64,000 bases of DNA from Harmonia axyridis (GCF_914767665.1 NC_059501.1:70282798-70346797), one strand, 5' to 3'; positions 57,801 through 61,491 are shown, counted from the first letter of the stretch. The notes: a model not told the origin generated them from the letters alone. Made by a program: numbers and translations.

Positions 57801-58162
57801 GTTCTTCGTTATTCAATCATCTCCTCATAGTCTTTCTTTATTTTATTCATTTTAGATCCCTGATAAACACTTTTGCATTAAAATCAAAAATGGTTGGATT
57901 TGATGCTTCGTTTAAACAATAAATAAATGAAAGAAAGAAAAGATCTTGAAAACTAAACAAACAGTTATTATTTCGAATAATCAACTCTCTAAAATCATTA
58001 AATAATATGTAGTTTCAGGGAACCGGAAGAATTTTCTTTCGGATTAAATAATCAAATATAGTTTACCTCTGGTATTTCATCTGGCACTTTACCCATCCAT
58101 GTCAAAGATAAAATGGAGCAGTCACTTTTGGAATTGATGGTTTTTTCGAAATGTAAATGCAT
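12827..58162 (-). CDS. Tulp4: Tubby-related protein 4 (TULP4/Tusp): WD40 - SOCS box - Tubby domain
   Basis: Coding order: 58067-58162, 52855-53019, 30946-31128, 28134-28410, 23096-23364, 20654-20878, 18811-19039, 18471-18730, 17517-17863, 15665-15872, 13995-15135, 13748-13938, 13007-13198, 12827-12943. The total is 3,900 nt (1,299 aa plus stop), every phase matching. The ATG follows an in-frame TGA and has the context ACAAAATG. WD40-type repeats span about residues 35-360 (EGWLATGNVRGIVGV, KLASCDSSGIIFVWI, GIWTPDDQQVYFGT, ELLAIAGVES). The SOCS box is at about 362-405 (LQLLCR...LPLPARI). The Tubby domain is split: an N-terminal half at about 406-680 (YYTLYLEYLGGLVPLLKG, LLHLQPRQMTLIITEL) and a C-terminal half in the last two exons (YQLDFGGRVTQESAKNFQI, VMQFGRIDG), separated by a serine-rich insert, as in TULP4. 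SOCS boxes usually recruit Elongin/Cullin ligases; the substrate is unknown. Confidence 0.96.
13199..13747. other. TULP4 intron, small inverted motif only
   Basis: Intron with an unusual but valid GTTAA donor on the minus strand. Bases 13,585-13,645 hold a small inverted motif (CCTTTGGAGGCC against CTCCAAAGGCC). Otherwise I see nothing. Confidence 0.45.
13939..13994 (-). other. GC-AG intron of TULP4 (56 nt)
   Basis: On the minus strand exon 13995-15135 ends CAAAAAAAG and is followed by GCAAATATAC; no GT occurs before the acceptor region. Reading through meets an in-frame stop after nine codons. Removing bases 13,994-13,939 with a GC donor and the TTTTCAG acceptor restores frame into the conserved SSDDDVTASGDEIF segment. 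Both junctions begin GCAAA, a 5-nt direct repeat. Confidence 0.8.
15136..15664. other. TULP4 intron, nothing recognised
   Basis: AT-rich intron between exons 15665-15872 and 13995-15135, with no recognisable element. Confidence 0.45.
15950..16090 (+). repeat. Short dispersed repeat, copy A
   Basis: Contains TCAGGAGCTTTCGGCC followed by TTGTTCATTCAGGCGTGTAA. A diverged copy in the same orientation is at about 53,200-53,290 (TCAGGAGCTTTTGGAC, CGTTCATTCATGTGTCAA). Type unknown. Confidence 0.45.
16392..17380 (-). mobile_element. Tc1-like transposon, internally deleted, intact ends
   Basis: Terminal inverted repeats of at least 29 bp (left CTAACTGACAAAGAAACTGC, right its complement with one mismatch) are flanked by TA duplications at 16,390-16,391 and 17,381-17,382. 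A second inverted block, TAGCAAGGAGT, lies further in. On the minus strand the transposase starts at 17,159 (MPKARVRGIYRQLSEIE), with a paired-like helix-turn-helix to about 16,899. After frameshifts the FSDESRFSLG motif carrying the first catalytic Asp is recognisable at about 16,670. The rest of the DDE domain is deleted. It cannot be autonomous but could be mobilised in trans. Confidence 0.85.
18040..18320 (+). pseudogene. mariner transposase C-terminal remnant
   Basis: The plus-strand frame reads HVAPSDYHLFRSMVHGLAY, then SYEEVKNWIDWIASK, a stop, and LPDRWEKVVS. This is the C-terminal third of a mariner transposase, including the last catalytic position of the PSDYHLF motif. The N-terminal two-thirds are absent and there is at least one stop. 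It sits in the TULP4 intron between exons 18471-18730 and 17517-17863. Confidence 0.85.
19195..19918. mobile_element. Fold-back / MITE element with ~135-bp inverted repeats
   Basis: The arms at 19,195-19,345 and 19,770-19,918 are inverted and nearly identical (ends CACTGTGTCCGTAAAGTATG and complement; inner parts AAACACGTCGATTTTTTAT and ACAGGGTGAATTACTTTCGA). The central 420 bp is non-coding. It lies between TULP4 exons 20654-20878 and 18811-19039. The ends and size suggest a non-autonomous mariner-type element; a clean target duplication is not obvious. Confidence 0.85.
19930..20600 (-). pseudogene. mariner/IS630-like transposase remnant
   Basis: Starts at an ACAGTGTGTGGATGAAGTA end resembling a terminal repeat. 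In the reverse complement at about 20,330-20,100 the broken frames read IEWPLLFPDLIPLDFF and LRQKIRAELKQITPEVLERS, then a stop. This is the typical C-terminus of a widespread insect IS630/mariner-type transposase. Stops and frameshifts are many. The part at 20,340-20,590 is not assignable. Confidence 0.75.
21724..22276 (-). pseudogene. RTE-type LINE 3' fragment (C-terminal part of reverse transcriptase)
   Basis: The minus-strand frame of 157 codons (22,266-21,793) reads LLYGVESWTLTEASCKRLEA, MWLYRRILRISW, VKRRKLEYLGDIMR and GRRGPGRRRISWL. This is the C-terminal tail of RTE/BovB-like endonuclease-reverse transcriptases. After a frameshift the final RAAVNKVTIARMVSNIR and a stop follow at about 21,790-21,740. 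The 5' truncation and position inside a mariner-like element point to target-primed insertion followed by decay. Confidence 0.85.
22269..22394. repeat. Exact 19-bp direct repeat flanking 88 bp
   Basis: ATTCTTGGATTTTCCTAGT occurs at 22,269-22,287 and 22,376-22,394, immediately at the 5' border of the RTE fragment. The 88 bp between are purine-rich with GAA runs. It could be a target-site duplication around a small insertion or a local duplication. Confidence 0.6.
23365..24065. other. TULP4 intron, nothing recognised
   Basis: Intronic AT-rich sequence on the right of exon 23096-23364. No coding sequence, repeats or RNA gene recognised. Confidence 0.45.
24066..24545 (+). repeat. Dispersed repeat, copy A (partner at 40,178)
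   Basis: Shares a string of blocks in the same order and orientation with 40,178-41,030: AAATATAAGAAGTGTTTTCA, TAAGCTCTATA, TTTTTCGRCG, TTTTTTGTACAGG and TGAAATTGWTGGTTTTTGTT. It is non-coding, and the element type is unknown. Confidence 0.6.
24871..24911 (-). ncRNA. Hammerhead ribozyme (type I), Penelope left arm
   Basis: Mirror copy of the motif at 27,354-27,394, encoded on the minus strand in the 3' terminal region of the left Penelope element. Core CTGATGA, stem II GCCAC/GTGGC with an AGT loop, then GAA, a palindromic stem III ACAATTGT, cleavage-site T, and stem I TAGC/GCTA. Terminal hammerheads are known features of Penelope-like elements. Confidence 0.75.
25040..26068 (-). CDS. Penelope-like reverse transcriptase / GIY-YIG endonuclease, 5'-truncated (left arm)
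   Basis: 342 codons, open on the 5' side only up to the palindrome centre. Residues 1-110 are the C-terminal half of a Penelope-type reverse transcriptase: MGNPLSPILAEIFM, catalytic YVDD at about 38-41, LNFLDLTI and the FRKPTHTDTTIH thumb-type motif. Residues about 240-300 form the GIY-YIG endonuclease: GVYKLTCNDCPMVYIGQTGR then FNKRIKEH. The reverse-transcriptase N-terminus, including the first catalytic Asp, is missing, so the protein cannot be functional alone. It lies in the TULP4 intron between exons 28134-28410 and 23096-23364, on the same strand as the gene. The absence of stops suggests recent insertion. Confidence 0.92.
   Translation of the reverse strand: MIMGNPLSPILAEIFMNNLENKIHSNNKTKYFLYWFRYVDDIICCFKGTNRQLSLFTEFINNIHPSIKFTSEIEHNNSLNFLDLTITRNNNFHSFSIFRKPTHTDTTIHATSNHPLNQKMAAYNCMIHRLINIPMNHANFCKELNLIKQIAVNNYYSPHVIDQILRNKQRKQALSLTYPKVNYGIDTKFFSLTYVNNISEKIAKYLKTKFNYTISFKTSNNLEMFIKNNKDKTDKETKSGVYKLTCNDCPMVYIGQTGRSFNKRIKEHQKSYTSDSSFSTYANHLKELDHTFNNNFEILHLENKSLRLTLLESLEINRYNTQNILLNEQTDVNSSPLLNFFR
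26197..27225 (+). CDS. Penelope-like reverse transcriptase / GIY-YIG endonuclease, 5'-truncated (right arm)
   Basis: Inverted twin of the left-arm frame, also 342 codons. It differs at two residues (Tyr to Cys in the NNxYSPHVIDQ segment; Lys to Asn in the NNxDKTDKETKSG segment). It has the same YVDD motif, thumb region and GIY-YIG domain, and the same missing N-terminus. Opposite to TULP4 in orientation. With two arms this similar, the pair either formed in one event or is kept alike by gene conversion. Confidence 0.92.
   Translation: MIMGNPLSPILAEIFMNNLENKIHSNNKTKYFLYWFRYVDDIICCFKGTNRQLSLFTEFINNIHPSIKFTSEIEHNNSLNFLDLTITRNNNFHSFSIFRKPTHTDTTIHATSNHPLNQKMAAYNCMIHRLINIPMNHANFCKELNLIKQIAVNNCYSPHVIDQILRNKQRKQALSLTYPKVNYGIDTKFFSLTYVNNISEKIAKYLKTKFNYTISFKTSNNLEMFIKNNNDKTDKETKSGVYKLTCNDCPMVYIGQTGRSFNKRIKEHQKSYTSDSSFSTYANHLKELDHTFNNNFEILHLENKSLRLTLLESLEINRYNTQNILLNEQTDVNSSPLLNFFR
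27354..27394 (+). ncRNA. Hammerhead ribozyme (type I), Penelope right arm
   Basis: In order: stem I strand TAGC (27,354-27,357), core CTGATGA (27,358-27,364), stem II GCCAC (27,366-27,370), loop AGT, GTGGC (27,374-27,378), GAA (27,379-27,381), stem III as the self-complementary ACAATTGT (27,382-27,389), cleavage-site T (27,390), stem I strand GCTA (27,391-27,394). All invariant hammerhead core bases are present. A loopless palindromic stem III implies activity mainly as a dimer. This agrees with the minimal hammerheads described in Penelope-like elements. Confidence 0.8.
28411..29467. other. TULP4 intron, nothing recognised
   Basis: Intronic AT-rich sequence to the right of exon 28134-28410. 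No gene or clear element seen. Confidence 0.45.
29468..30280. mobile_element. Diverged inverted-repeat element
   Basis: Several blocks pair in mirrored order: TTTCTTCAAGAAGCAAGAGG (about 29,603) with CCTCTTGCTTTTTGAAGAAA (about 30,160), and ATATGTCAGCTTTCTT (29,663) with AAGAAAGCTGACATAT (30,065). GCATGCATGCTAG near the left border and GTGCATGCCTAGG near the right border also resemble one another. It is non-coding and looks like an old fold-back element in the TULP4 intron. Confidence 0.6.
30281..30945. other. TULP4 intron, nothing recognised
   Basis: Intronic. A 68-codon plus-strand frame at 30,743-30,949 resembles no protein I know and overlaps the TULP4 exon border, so I do not call it a gene. 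Confidence 0.4.
31190..31560 (+). repeat. Dispersed repeat, copy A of an inverted pair
   Basis: Matches the reverse complement of 42,030-42,450 over most of its length. Shared blocks are a C8/G9 homopolymer next to CAAGAT, AAAAAATCGGA, TTTATGRTTTAT-type sequence, TTTATTATTTTC, TCGGCATCGCCCC and TTCTCGGTTTTTTG. It is non-coding and the family is unknown. It lies at the left end of TULP4 intron 2, just beyond exon 30946-31128. Confidence 0.7.
31592..31735 (+). repeat. Dispersed intronic repeat, copy B
   Basis: Second copy of the repeat at 4,950-5,095, same orientation, with the same internal palindromic ATGAGTTCATT/AATGAAATCATTA pair. It abuts the end of the 31,190-31,560 repeat, so either may be inserted in the other. 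Confidence 0.65.
32185..32930 (+). repeat. Two direct copies of a ~230-bp repeat, ~480 bp apart
   Basis: The segments 32,221-32,460 and 32,701-32,917 match closely: GATGTTTGAAAAACGTTT, ATTCGGGAGATATA, TTCGAGTTCAAAT, GAAGAATCGGTGAGCGATGC and CGTCCAAATATTTTCGTAAA. Each is preceded by a related CTGCAACTTCTC block, so the true unit is about 480 bp. Non-coding, tandem, in TULP4 intron 2. Confidence 0.8.
33775..34200. repeat. Inverted-repeat element
   Basis: AATATTTCGCTATATCTTGG followed by TTTCTGTTCGAGA (33,786 on) pairs with ATCGAACAGAAACCAAGAAA and AGCAAAATATTTGAA (34,160-34,192). The right border is followed by CACCCTGTAA, a common mariner-type end in insects. No coding sequence. Confidence 0.5.
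34201..36359. other. TULP4 intron 2, low-information stretch
   Basis: Mostly AT-rich without coding potential. GCCGGGGCGCC at about 35,838 and GCCGGGGCT at about 36,340, with flanking GGGCG and GGACGG, look like ends of a decayed DNA element, but no transposase is visible. No gene seen. Confidence 0.4.
36360..36655 (-). mobile_element. hAT-element terminal fragment (copy of 38,381-38,820)
   Basis: Begins AGCAGTGGCCC and repeats, in the same orientation, the end of the hAT element at 38,381 on: GCATAATAATCA, AACAATATCAAAAACACTTT, TTTCTAGTTTTAGA and TTTGACTATCATA. It stops abruptly where the Penelope remnant begins. Confidence 0.65.
36656..38360 (-). pseudogene. Older Penelope-like element, decayed and interrupted
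   Basis: Same family as the palindrome arms. The 3' part (36,680-36,950) matches the GIY-YIG end with an internal deletion; 36,950-37,025 and 37,408-38,020 match the reverse-transcriptase part. It extends further 5' than the palindrome arms: at about 38,035-38,140 the minus strand reads FVSFDVQNLFPSIPP, i.e. the first catalytic Asp region the arms lack. Many frameshifts and stops are present. A LINE fragment splits it at 37,025-37,408. Confidence 0.8.
37025..37408 (+). pseudogene. LINE 3' end inserted in the Penelope remnant
   Basis: The plus-strand frame reads LRKNYDTRTLSYNLPKHSLS, then KFFNKLPKDIQKIDQ and a stop, the typical C-terminal tail of non-LTR retrotransposon ORF2 proteins. It is followed by a 3' UTR with AATAAA and a terminal TTA/ATT microsatellite. 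It is strongly 5'-truncated. Penelope sequence resumes directly after the microsatellite. Confidence 0.75.
38381..39310 (-). pseudogene. hAT transposon remnant with C-terminal dimerisation domain
   Basis: The border CAGTGGCGGAC at 38,381 is a typical hAT end and is followed by a GGGGGCCC-rich terminus. In the reverse complement at about 38,970-38,840 the frame reads GNARIERCFSALRRVKNYSR then NSNALANLFIEPES, matching the hAT C-terminal dimerisation motif. Upstream frames are broken. The far border, near GGGCCC at about 39,345, is uncertain. Confidence 0.7.
39346..40177. other. TULP4 intron 2, nothing recognised
   Basis: AT-rich, no coding sequence or paired repeats found. Confidence 0.45.
40178..41030 (+). 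repeat. Dispersed repeat, copy B (partner at 24,066)
   Basis: Longer relative of 24,066-24,545 in the same orientation, with insertions of a few hundred bases relative to it around 40,240-40,720. Shared blocks begin at AAATATAAGAAGTGTTTTCA and end at GGTTTTTGTT. Non-coding. Confidence 0.6.
41285..41922. mobile_element. MITE with ~100-bp terminal inverted repeats and TA target sites
   Basis: Left GAGTGTTCCTAAATTGGAGG is inverted relative to right CCTCCAATTTAGGAACTCCC. Pairing continues inward over blocks such as TGTTTTCGAGATA. TA dinucleotides flank both ends (41,283-41,284 and 41,923-41,924). No transposase frame. A Tc1/mariner-type MITE is likely. Confidence 0.8.
42030..42450 (-). repeat. 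Dispersed repeat, copy B of an inverted pair
   Basis: Reverse-complement copy of 31,190-31,560. It includes the G9 run at about 42,359-42,367, GGGGCGATGCCGAC and GAAAACAAC-type blocks. The two copies lie 10.6 kb apart in opposite orientation within TULP4 intron 2. This copy ends about 130 bp before the ankyrin-gene TATA box. Confidence 0.7.
42581..42605 (+). promoter_or_regulatory. TATA box and TCAGT initiator of the ankyrin gene
   Basis: TATAAATA at 42,581-42,588 is followed by the arthropod initiator TCAGT at 42,601-42,605. The spacing (22 bp from TATA start to the initiator A) is slightly short. The predicted 5' leader to the ATG at 42,826 contains no upstream ATG that I can find. Confidence 0.6.
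42826..48856 (+). CDS. Ankyrin-repeat protein with PRANC-like C-terminus, nested in TULP4 intron 2
   Basis: Two exons, 42826-42912 and 47672-48856 (GTAAGT donor; TTTTTTTTACAG acceptor), joined in phase 0 to give 423 aa. Residues 1-29 (MDNYWIYDTLQSDLNTLD...) are encoded by exon 1. Residues about 48-275 hold roughly six ankyrin repeats: TPLHEAVKIGDE, DGFTPVHFAVKYGYPNLIRL, GNTPLHFAAKGNPTLVGILI and LVNNYNATAFDVA. Residues about 325-415 read ISYYDVLCNKKKRRKAIN, a spacer, then LPHLCIEHIASFLGPKDI. This layout resembles the PRANC domain (F-box-like, known from poxvirus, Wolbachia and parasitoid-wasp ankyrin proteins); the match is by eye and tentative. F-box-like ends usually bind Skp1/Cullin complexes. 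The gene is transcribed against TULP4. An AATAAA at 49,355 may end the transcript. Confidence 0.85.
42910..44240. repeat. Cluster of direct and inverted copies of a ~420-bp repeat
   Basis: The segment 42,912-43,330 recurs directly at 43,748-44,175 (AAATACTCCATGTATGTTC, GAGATTTTTTGTAGTT and a CATATTAAGTTGTC block); an inverted copy at 43,440-43,640 lies between, and a partial piece (same orientation as the inverted copy) at 43,650-43,740. CATCGAATTAT blocks at 43,410 and 44,190 repeat too. The first copy begins exactly at the ankyrin exon-1 splice donor (GTAAGTACATCAAA); the second has GATAAGTACATCAAA. Confidence 0.8.
44247..44749. mobile_element. MITE with ~50-bp terminal inverted repeats
   Basis: Left ACGTAAAATAATGAACTTTC and right GAAAGTTCATTATTTCACGT are inverted, with further pairing (TAACATTG / CAATGTTA and ACTCAAAAT / ATTCTGAGT). 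The centre is non-coding. Inside the ankyrin-gene intron. Confidence 0.75.
45856..45946 (+). CDS. Possible alternative first exon of the ankyrin gene (MGNNLSS)
   Basis: A TCAGT initiator at 45,856-45,860 precedes ATG at 45,914. The frame reads MGNNLSSRLEN and meets a GTGAGT donor at 45,947, in phase 0, the phase needed to join exon 47672-48856. Coding part 45914-45946. MGNNLS fits the N-myristoylation consensus (Gly2, Ser6). Splicing here would replace the first 29 residues with 11 and could direct the ankyrin protein to membranes. It is based on signals only; chance cannot be excluded. Confidence 0.45.
47270..47500 (+). repeat. Minisatellite, ~28-33-bp unit with TTTCTGAAAT
   Basis: About seven imperfect units each containing TTTCTGAAAT or ATTCTGAAAT followed by a C/T-rich TTTCCT or TTCACT step. 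It ends about 170 bp before the ankyrin exon-2 acceptor. Confidence 0.75.
48857..50837. other. Ankyrin-gene 3' region and intron sequence
   Basis: Contains the likely 3' UTR with AATAAA at 49,355-49,360. The remainder is AT-rich TULP4 intron 2 with no coding frame I trust. Confidence 0.45.
50838..52016 (-). mobile_element. hAT transposon remnant with CAAGT subterminal arrays
   Basis: Ends TAGGGAT (50,838) and ATCCCTA (52,010-52,016) are inverted and followed inward by TCCACAGCTTGATATTCAAG-type sequence. About 170 bp at each end are packed with CAAGT/ACTTG motifs, typical of hAT transposase binding sites. Flanks GTATCCTT and GTACCTTT fit an eroded 8-bp target duplication. On the minus strand at about 51,290-51,150 the frame reads FPNLAKMIREFLSTPASSAS then VEKQFGRAALTVTKIRNRLG, the hAT C-terminal dimerisation domain. 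The catalytic core is missing. Confidence 0.85.
51571..51690. repeat. Palindromic MITE-like hairpin, copy B (inside the hAT element)
   Basis: ATAATACTCGTACAGAAGGC pairs with GCCTTCTGCACTTGTATTAT at the other end, and CACTCGTTCATTCC / GAACTCGTGGAAG plus GCCACTTCGTGGC pair inside. Its ends share CAGAAGG/CCTTCTG with the hairpin at 4,572-4,647. Being inside the hAT element, it is the younger of the two. Confidence 0.65.
52330..52835. mobile_element. Fold-back element beside TULP4 exon 2
   Basis: Arms about 52,390-52,545 and 52,630-52,785 are inverted: ATTTTCGAGAAAATGAAT / ATTTTCTCGAAAATTTCA, GGATTACAAATGGATGTAAC / GTTACATTCATTTGTAATCC and AACGAGAATTTATTGACCGT / CAGTCAATAAATTCTCGTTG. Weaker pairing continues to about 52,330 and 52,835, within about 20 bp of the exon-2 splice donor at 52,850-52,854. 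Confidence 0.8.
53303..54108 (-). pseudogene. mariner-like element remnant, same family as 20,996-22,975
   Basis: The left end AAAGGGTTTTCCAATGATAG and right end ATTCAAAATGAAACC...CCCT are inverted over TAGGTTTCATTTT / AAAATGAAACCT. On the minus strand, broken frames read WAPRSCNLTPLDHVQVKVYA and LKDEIRLVIDEIPLMCKLVM, the C-terminus of an IS630/mariner-type transposase with the conserved LTPLD motif. It lies in TULP4 intron 1. Confidence 0.75.
54109..55326. other. TULP4 intron 1, nothing recognised
   Basis: AT-rich. An 88-codon plus-strand frame at 54,217-54,483 resembles no protein and is not called. Confidence 0.45.
56282..56350 (-). pseudogene. TULP4 exon-1 copy 1, start deleted
   Basis: It keeps the GAG-GTAAAC donor and much of the SILSLTWM-coding part. 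About 35 bp with the ATG and first codons are deleted, and a small indel disrupts the frame before the GKVP-equivalent position. Confidence 0.8.
56857..56953 (-). pseudogene. TULP4 exon-1 copy 2, frameshifted and donor lost
   Basis: 97 nt instead of 96: one extra A after codon 6 shifts the frame and leads to a stop. The donor reads GG instead of GT. It cannot serve as a coding first exon. Confidence 0.85.
57463..57558 (-). other. TULP4 exon-1 copy 3, intact duplicate
   Basis: 96 nt with ATG, open frame and a GTAAAA donor in the correct phase. It differs from the 58,067-58,162 exon at just two bases, both amino-acid-changing (K25N and E29G in MHLHFEKTINSK...GKVPDEIPE numbering). It could be an alternative first exon if transcription starts between it and copy 4; otherwise it is skipped, having no acceptor. 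Confidence 0.75.
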
Positions 58163-58205
58163 TTTGTCCTCGTTCACAATTCACACAGATCCCAAACACA
58201 AGATT

Positions 58206-58510
58206 CATGAAAAACAGTCAGTGTCGACACCGTAAACGAGTTTTCCGTCGGAAAAACCTGTCTTTTCCCCATTCCACAGCCTTTGAACTATGATCGAAAA
58301 CTAAACACGGCCAGAGTGTTTGCCCGAAATTCCACTACACATATTGATTTTCGTTTTTGGAGTAAAACGTCAAGATCTTGGCAAAACCCTGCGATAGGAT
58401 GGCAGAGCTGGCGCATTTTCCGGTCGTGGGTGTGCGCAACCCCGGCGCGCATCGGGAGTTTTCCCTCTTTTCCCCAATTATCCCGTCTTCGAATGTTAAT
58501 TAACATGGGG
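58206..58510 (-). promoter_or_regulatory. CpG- and GC-rich TULP4 promoter / 5' leader region
   Basis: Directly upstream (minus sense) of the functional exon 1, this 300-bp stretch is much richer in GC and CpG than all surrounding DNA (for example CCCCGGCGCGCATCGGG near 58,440). It is unique in the window, and the exon-1 tandem units stop at its edge (GTCGACACC|GTAAACG). No TATA box is evident. Frames on both strands here are open but resemble no protein. Confidence 0.6.
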
Positions 58511-58830
58511 ATCTTCCGAATTCATAAATACGTTAGCGTTGGGGTATGATTTATGTGTAAGGCTTCCCGGAGTTCAAGGAGAAGTTCATATATTTCGTGA
58601 TATTATTTCTGCATGGACATAATATTGGATTAACATTGGTTATTCGGCATTTGCGATGTATATTCTGCGAGGATTTGGTGCCGAATGTTGGCTTCTGTCG
58701 GTTTCGGTATTATCGATAGATTTGAACATTTCAACTCGCAAACTACGCTTCAGAGACAGTCCTAAACAACTTTGGTATCAGGTCCTTGCTAAAGCCTTAA
58801 TTTTCACAATTCTTATATGATTTTAATGAA
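58511..58830. other. Spacer upstream of the TULP4 promoter, nothing recognised
   Basis: Unique sequence between the CpG-rich region and the satellite. The last part (from about 58,735) recurs at about 61,115-61,240 and so already belongs to the repeat neighbourhood. Confidence 0.45.
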
Positions 58831-59136
58831 ATTTAGTATGGGTATACTATTTGATCCGTAGATAGTCTGATAAAAAATTCAGGTTTTCCAGATAAAAAAT
58901 ACGCCTTGCGTATTGTGAATTCTCGCGGTATTTCAATATCAGGCGTTCTACCACTGTTATGTTGATGGAAATTCATGTAAGTTTTCAGTTTGGACCATAG
59001 TTGGTCCCATACAGAATTCAGCATATTCAAGTAAAGGTTGGTTCCCTGAAAAATTCAGGTTTTCCAGATGAAAAAATGCAGCTTGAGCATTGTGAATTCC
59101 AGGGGCATTTTCATATCAGGAGTTCTACAAATCTGA

Positions 59137-59202
59137 TATTAATGAAAATTTTTGGCGTAGATTAACCTATAGGTTAATCTACGCCAAAAATTTTCATTAA
59201 TA
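59137..59202. repeat. Perfect 66-bp palindrome within the satellite
   Basis: Two 33-bp arms meet at CCTATAGG (centre 59,169/59,170) with no loop: GGCGTAGATTAACC and GGTTAATCTACGCC are adjacent. Neighbouring monomers have only one arm, followed by CCCATA. Confidence 0.9.
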
Positions 59203-61491
59203 TTAGAAGAATTCAGTTTTATCAGGTGAAGTTGGTTCCCTACAAAATTTGGCTCTTTCAGATGAAAAATGCTACTTGAGCATCGTGAATTTCCTCTATT
59301 CCCATAACTCGCGTTCTAGAAATCTGATATTGATATGGGTTTTCAGTTTGGAGCGTAGATGGTTCCATAAAGAATTCAGATTTTTCAGGTAAAGGTTGGT
59401 TCCCTGAAAAATTCAGATTTACCAGATAAAAAATGTGCTTTGAGCATTGTGAATTCTCGCGGTATTTCAATATCAGGCGTTCTACCAATGTTATGTTGAT
59501 GAAAATCCATGTTAGTTTTCAGTTTGGACCATAGTTGATCCCATATAGAATTCAGCATTTTCAGGTAAATGTTGGTTTCCTGAAAAATGCAGGTTTTCCA
59601 GATAAAAAAATGCAGCTTGAGCATTGTGAATTCCAGGGGTATTTTCATATCAGGAGTTCTACAAATCTAATATTAATGAAAATTTTTGGTGTAGATTAAC
59701 CCATACCCAGAATTCAGTTTTATCAGGTGAAGGTGGTTCCCTACAAAATTTGGCTCTTTCAGATGAACAATGCTACTTGAGCATCGTGAATTTCCTCTAT
59801 TCCCATATCTCGGGTTCTAGAAATCTGATATTGATATGGGTTTTCCGTTTGGAGCGTAGATGGTCCCATACAAATTCAGAATTTTTCAGGTAAAGGTTGG
59901 TTCCCTGAAAAATTCAGGTTTACCAGATAAAAAATGTGCTTTGAGCATTGTGAATTCTCGCGGTATTTAAATACCAGGCGTTCTACCAATGTTATGTTGA
60001 TGAAAATCCATGTTAGTTTTCAGTTTGGACCATAGTTGGCCCCATACTGAATTCAGCATTTTCAAGTAAAGGTTGGTTCCCTGAAAAATTCAGGTTTTCC
60101 AGATAAAAAATGCAGCTTGAGCGTTGTGAATTCCAGTGGTATTTTCATATCAGGAGTTCTACAAATCTAATATTAATGAAAATTGATATAGGTTTGGCGT
60201 TTTTGGTGTAGATTAACCCATACCCAGAATTCACTTTTATCAGGTGAAGTTGGTTGCCTACAAAATTTAGCTCTTTCAGATGAAAAATGCTACTTGAGCA
60301 TCGTGAATTTCCTCTATTTCCATATCTCGCGTTCTAGAAATCTGATATTGATGCAAATTGATATGGGTTTTCCGTTTGAAGCGTAGATGGTCCCATACAG
60401 AATTCAGCTTTATCAGGTAAAGGTTGGTTTCTTCAGGAATTCAGCTCTTCCAGATGAAAAATGCGCCTTGAGCATCGTGAATTCCCTATATTCCCATATC
60501 ACGCGTTCTACAATTCTGATATTGATGTAAATTGATATGGGTTTTCCGTTTGGAGTGTAGATGGTCCCATACAGAATTCAGCTTTATCAGGTAAAGGTAA
60601 GAAGATAAAGAATTCTTTTCCAGATGATAAATTTGCCGTGAGTATTCTGAATTCCCTTCATTTTCAAACTTGCGTTTTCAGTTTGGGCCTAGATGGTCCC
60701 ATACAGAATTCAGCTTTATCAGGTAAAGTTGGTTTCCAAAAAAATGCGGCTTGAGCATTTGTAATTCCCTATATTTCCATATCTCGCGTTCTACAAATTT
60801 GATATTAAGAGGGGTTTACACCACGTGACTTTCTCATGATCTCAAAGTTGAACTACTCCTCCCTCCTCAGCGTTTTTGAGATTCCAACACTTTTCAATAT
60901 GAGTGAAGCAAATTCAAACTTCTTCTTTCCTCTAATTTACTGCTCTTCTTGGCCATATGCAAGAATTCAAATTAATTTTTTACGTCTTCATTTTAATTTT
61001 AGAAAAACCGTTTTTTCAGCTTCTGACAAGACTTTTTGTATAATATTTATATGTGGAAATCCATAAGAAAATAAATGTTTTTTCGGAAAGTTATATCATG
61101 GATATATTTATTCTTCAACTCGTAAACTACATTTCAGACCATCTTGAACAACTTCGGTTTCAGGTCCTTGTGACAACCTTAATTTCCACAATTCTTATAT
61201 GATTTTAATGAAATTTAGTATGGGTATTCTATTCGAGCCGTATATAGTCTGATAAAAGTTCAGGTTTTCCAGATATAAAGTGCGCCTTGAGAATTGTGAA
61301 TTTTCGCGGTATAATCATATCAGGCGTTCTACCTTTGTTATGGTAATGACAATTGATGTTAGTTTTCAGTTTGAGCCATAAGTGATCCCATACAGAATTC
61401 AGATTTTTCAGGTGAAGGTTGGTTCCCTGCAGAATTCAGGTTTTCCAGATAAAAAATGCGCCTTGAGCATTGTGAATTCCCGCAATATTTC

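Larger units (their letters stand above)
55327..58205 (-). repeat. Tandem array of four ~600-bp units carrying TULP4 exon 1
   Basis: Units begin near 55,327, 56,419, 57,029 and 57,628 at a (T)CTCATTGATGATTTTT block and end at GTGTSGACACC before the next unit. The period is about 605 bp; the first unit is about 1,090 bp because of an insertion at roughly 55,450-55,960. Each unit contains, near its right end, a copy of the TULP4 first coding exon plus downstream intron sequence (shared TTTTGCATTAAAATC, TTGTTGCTTCGTT, CAACATCTTTCTAGT). The fourth unit, next to the promoter, has the best exon. Confidence 0.92.

Noticed and set aside
58283..58549. Open frames on both strands in the CpG-rich region
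   Set aside because: High GC lowers stop frequency, and neither translation resembles a known protein. A promoter/leader is the simpler reading, although a short exon cannot be fully excluded.
59258..59648. Minus-strand frames of 76 and 87 codons with similar sequence
   Set aside because: They share sequence because they fall in repeated satellite monomers; not a gene family.
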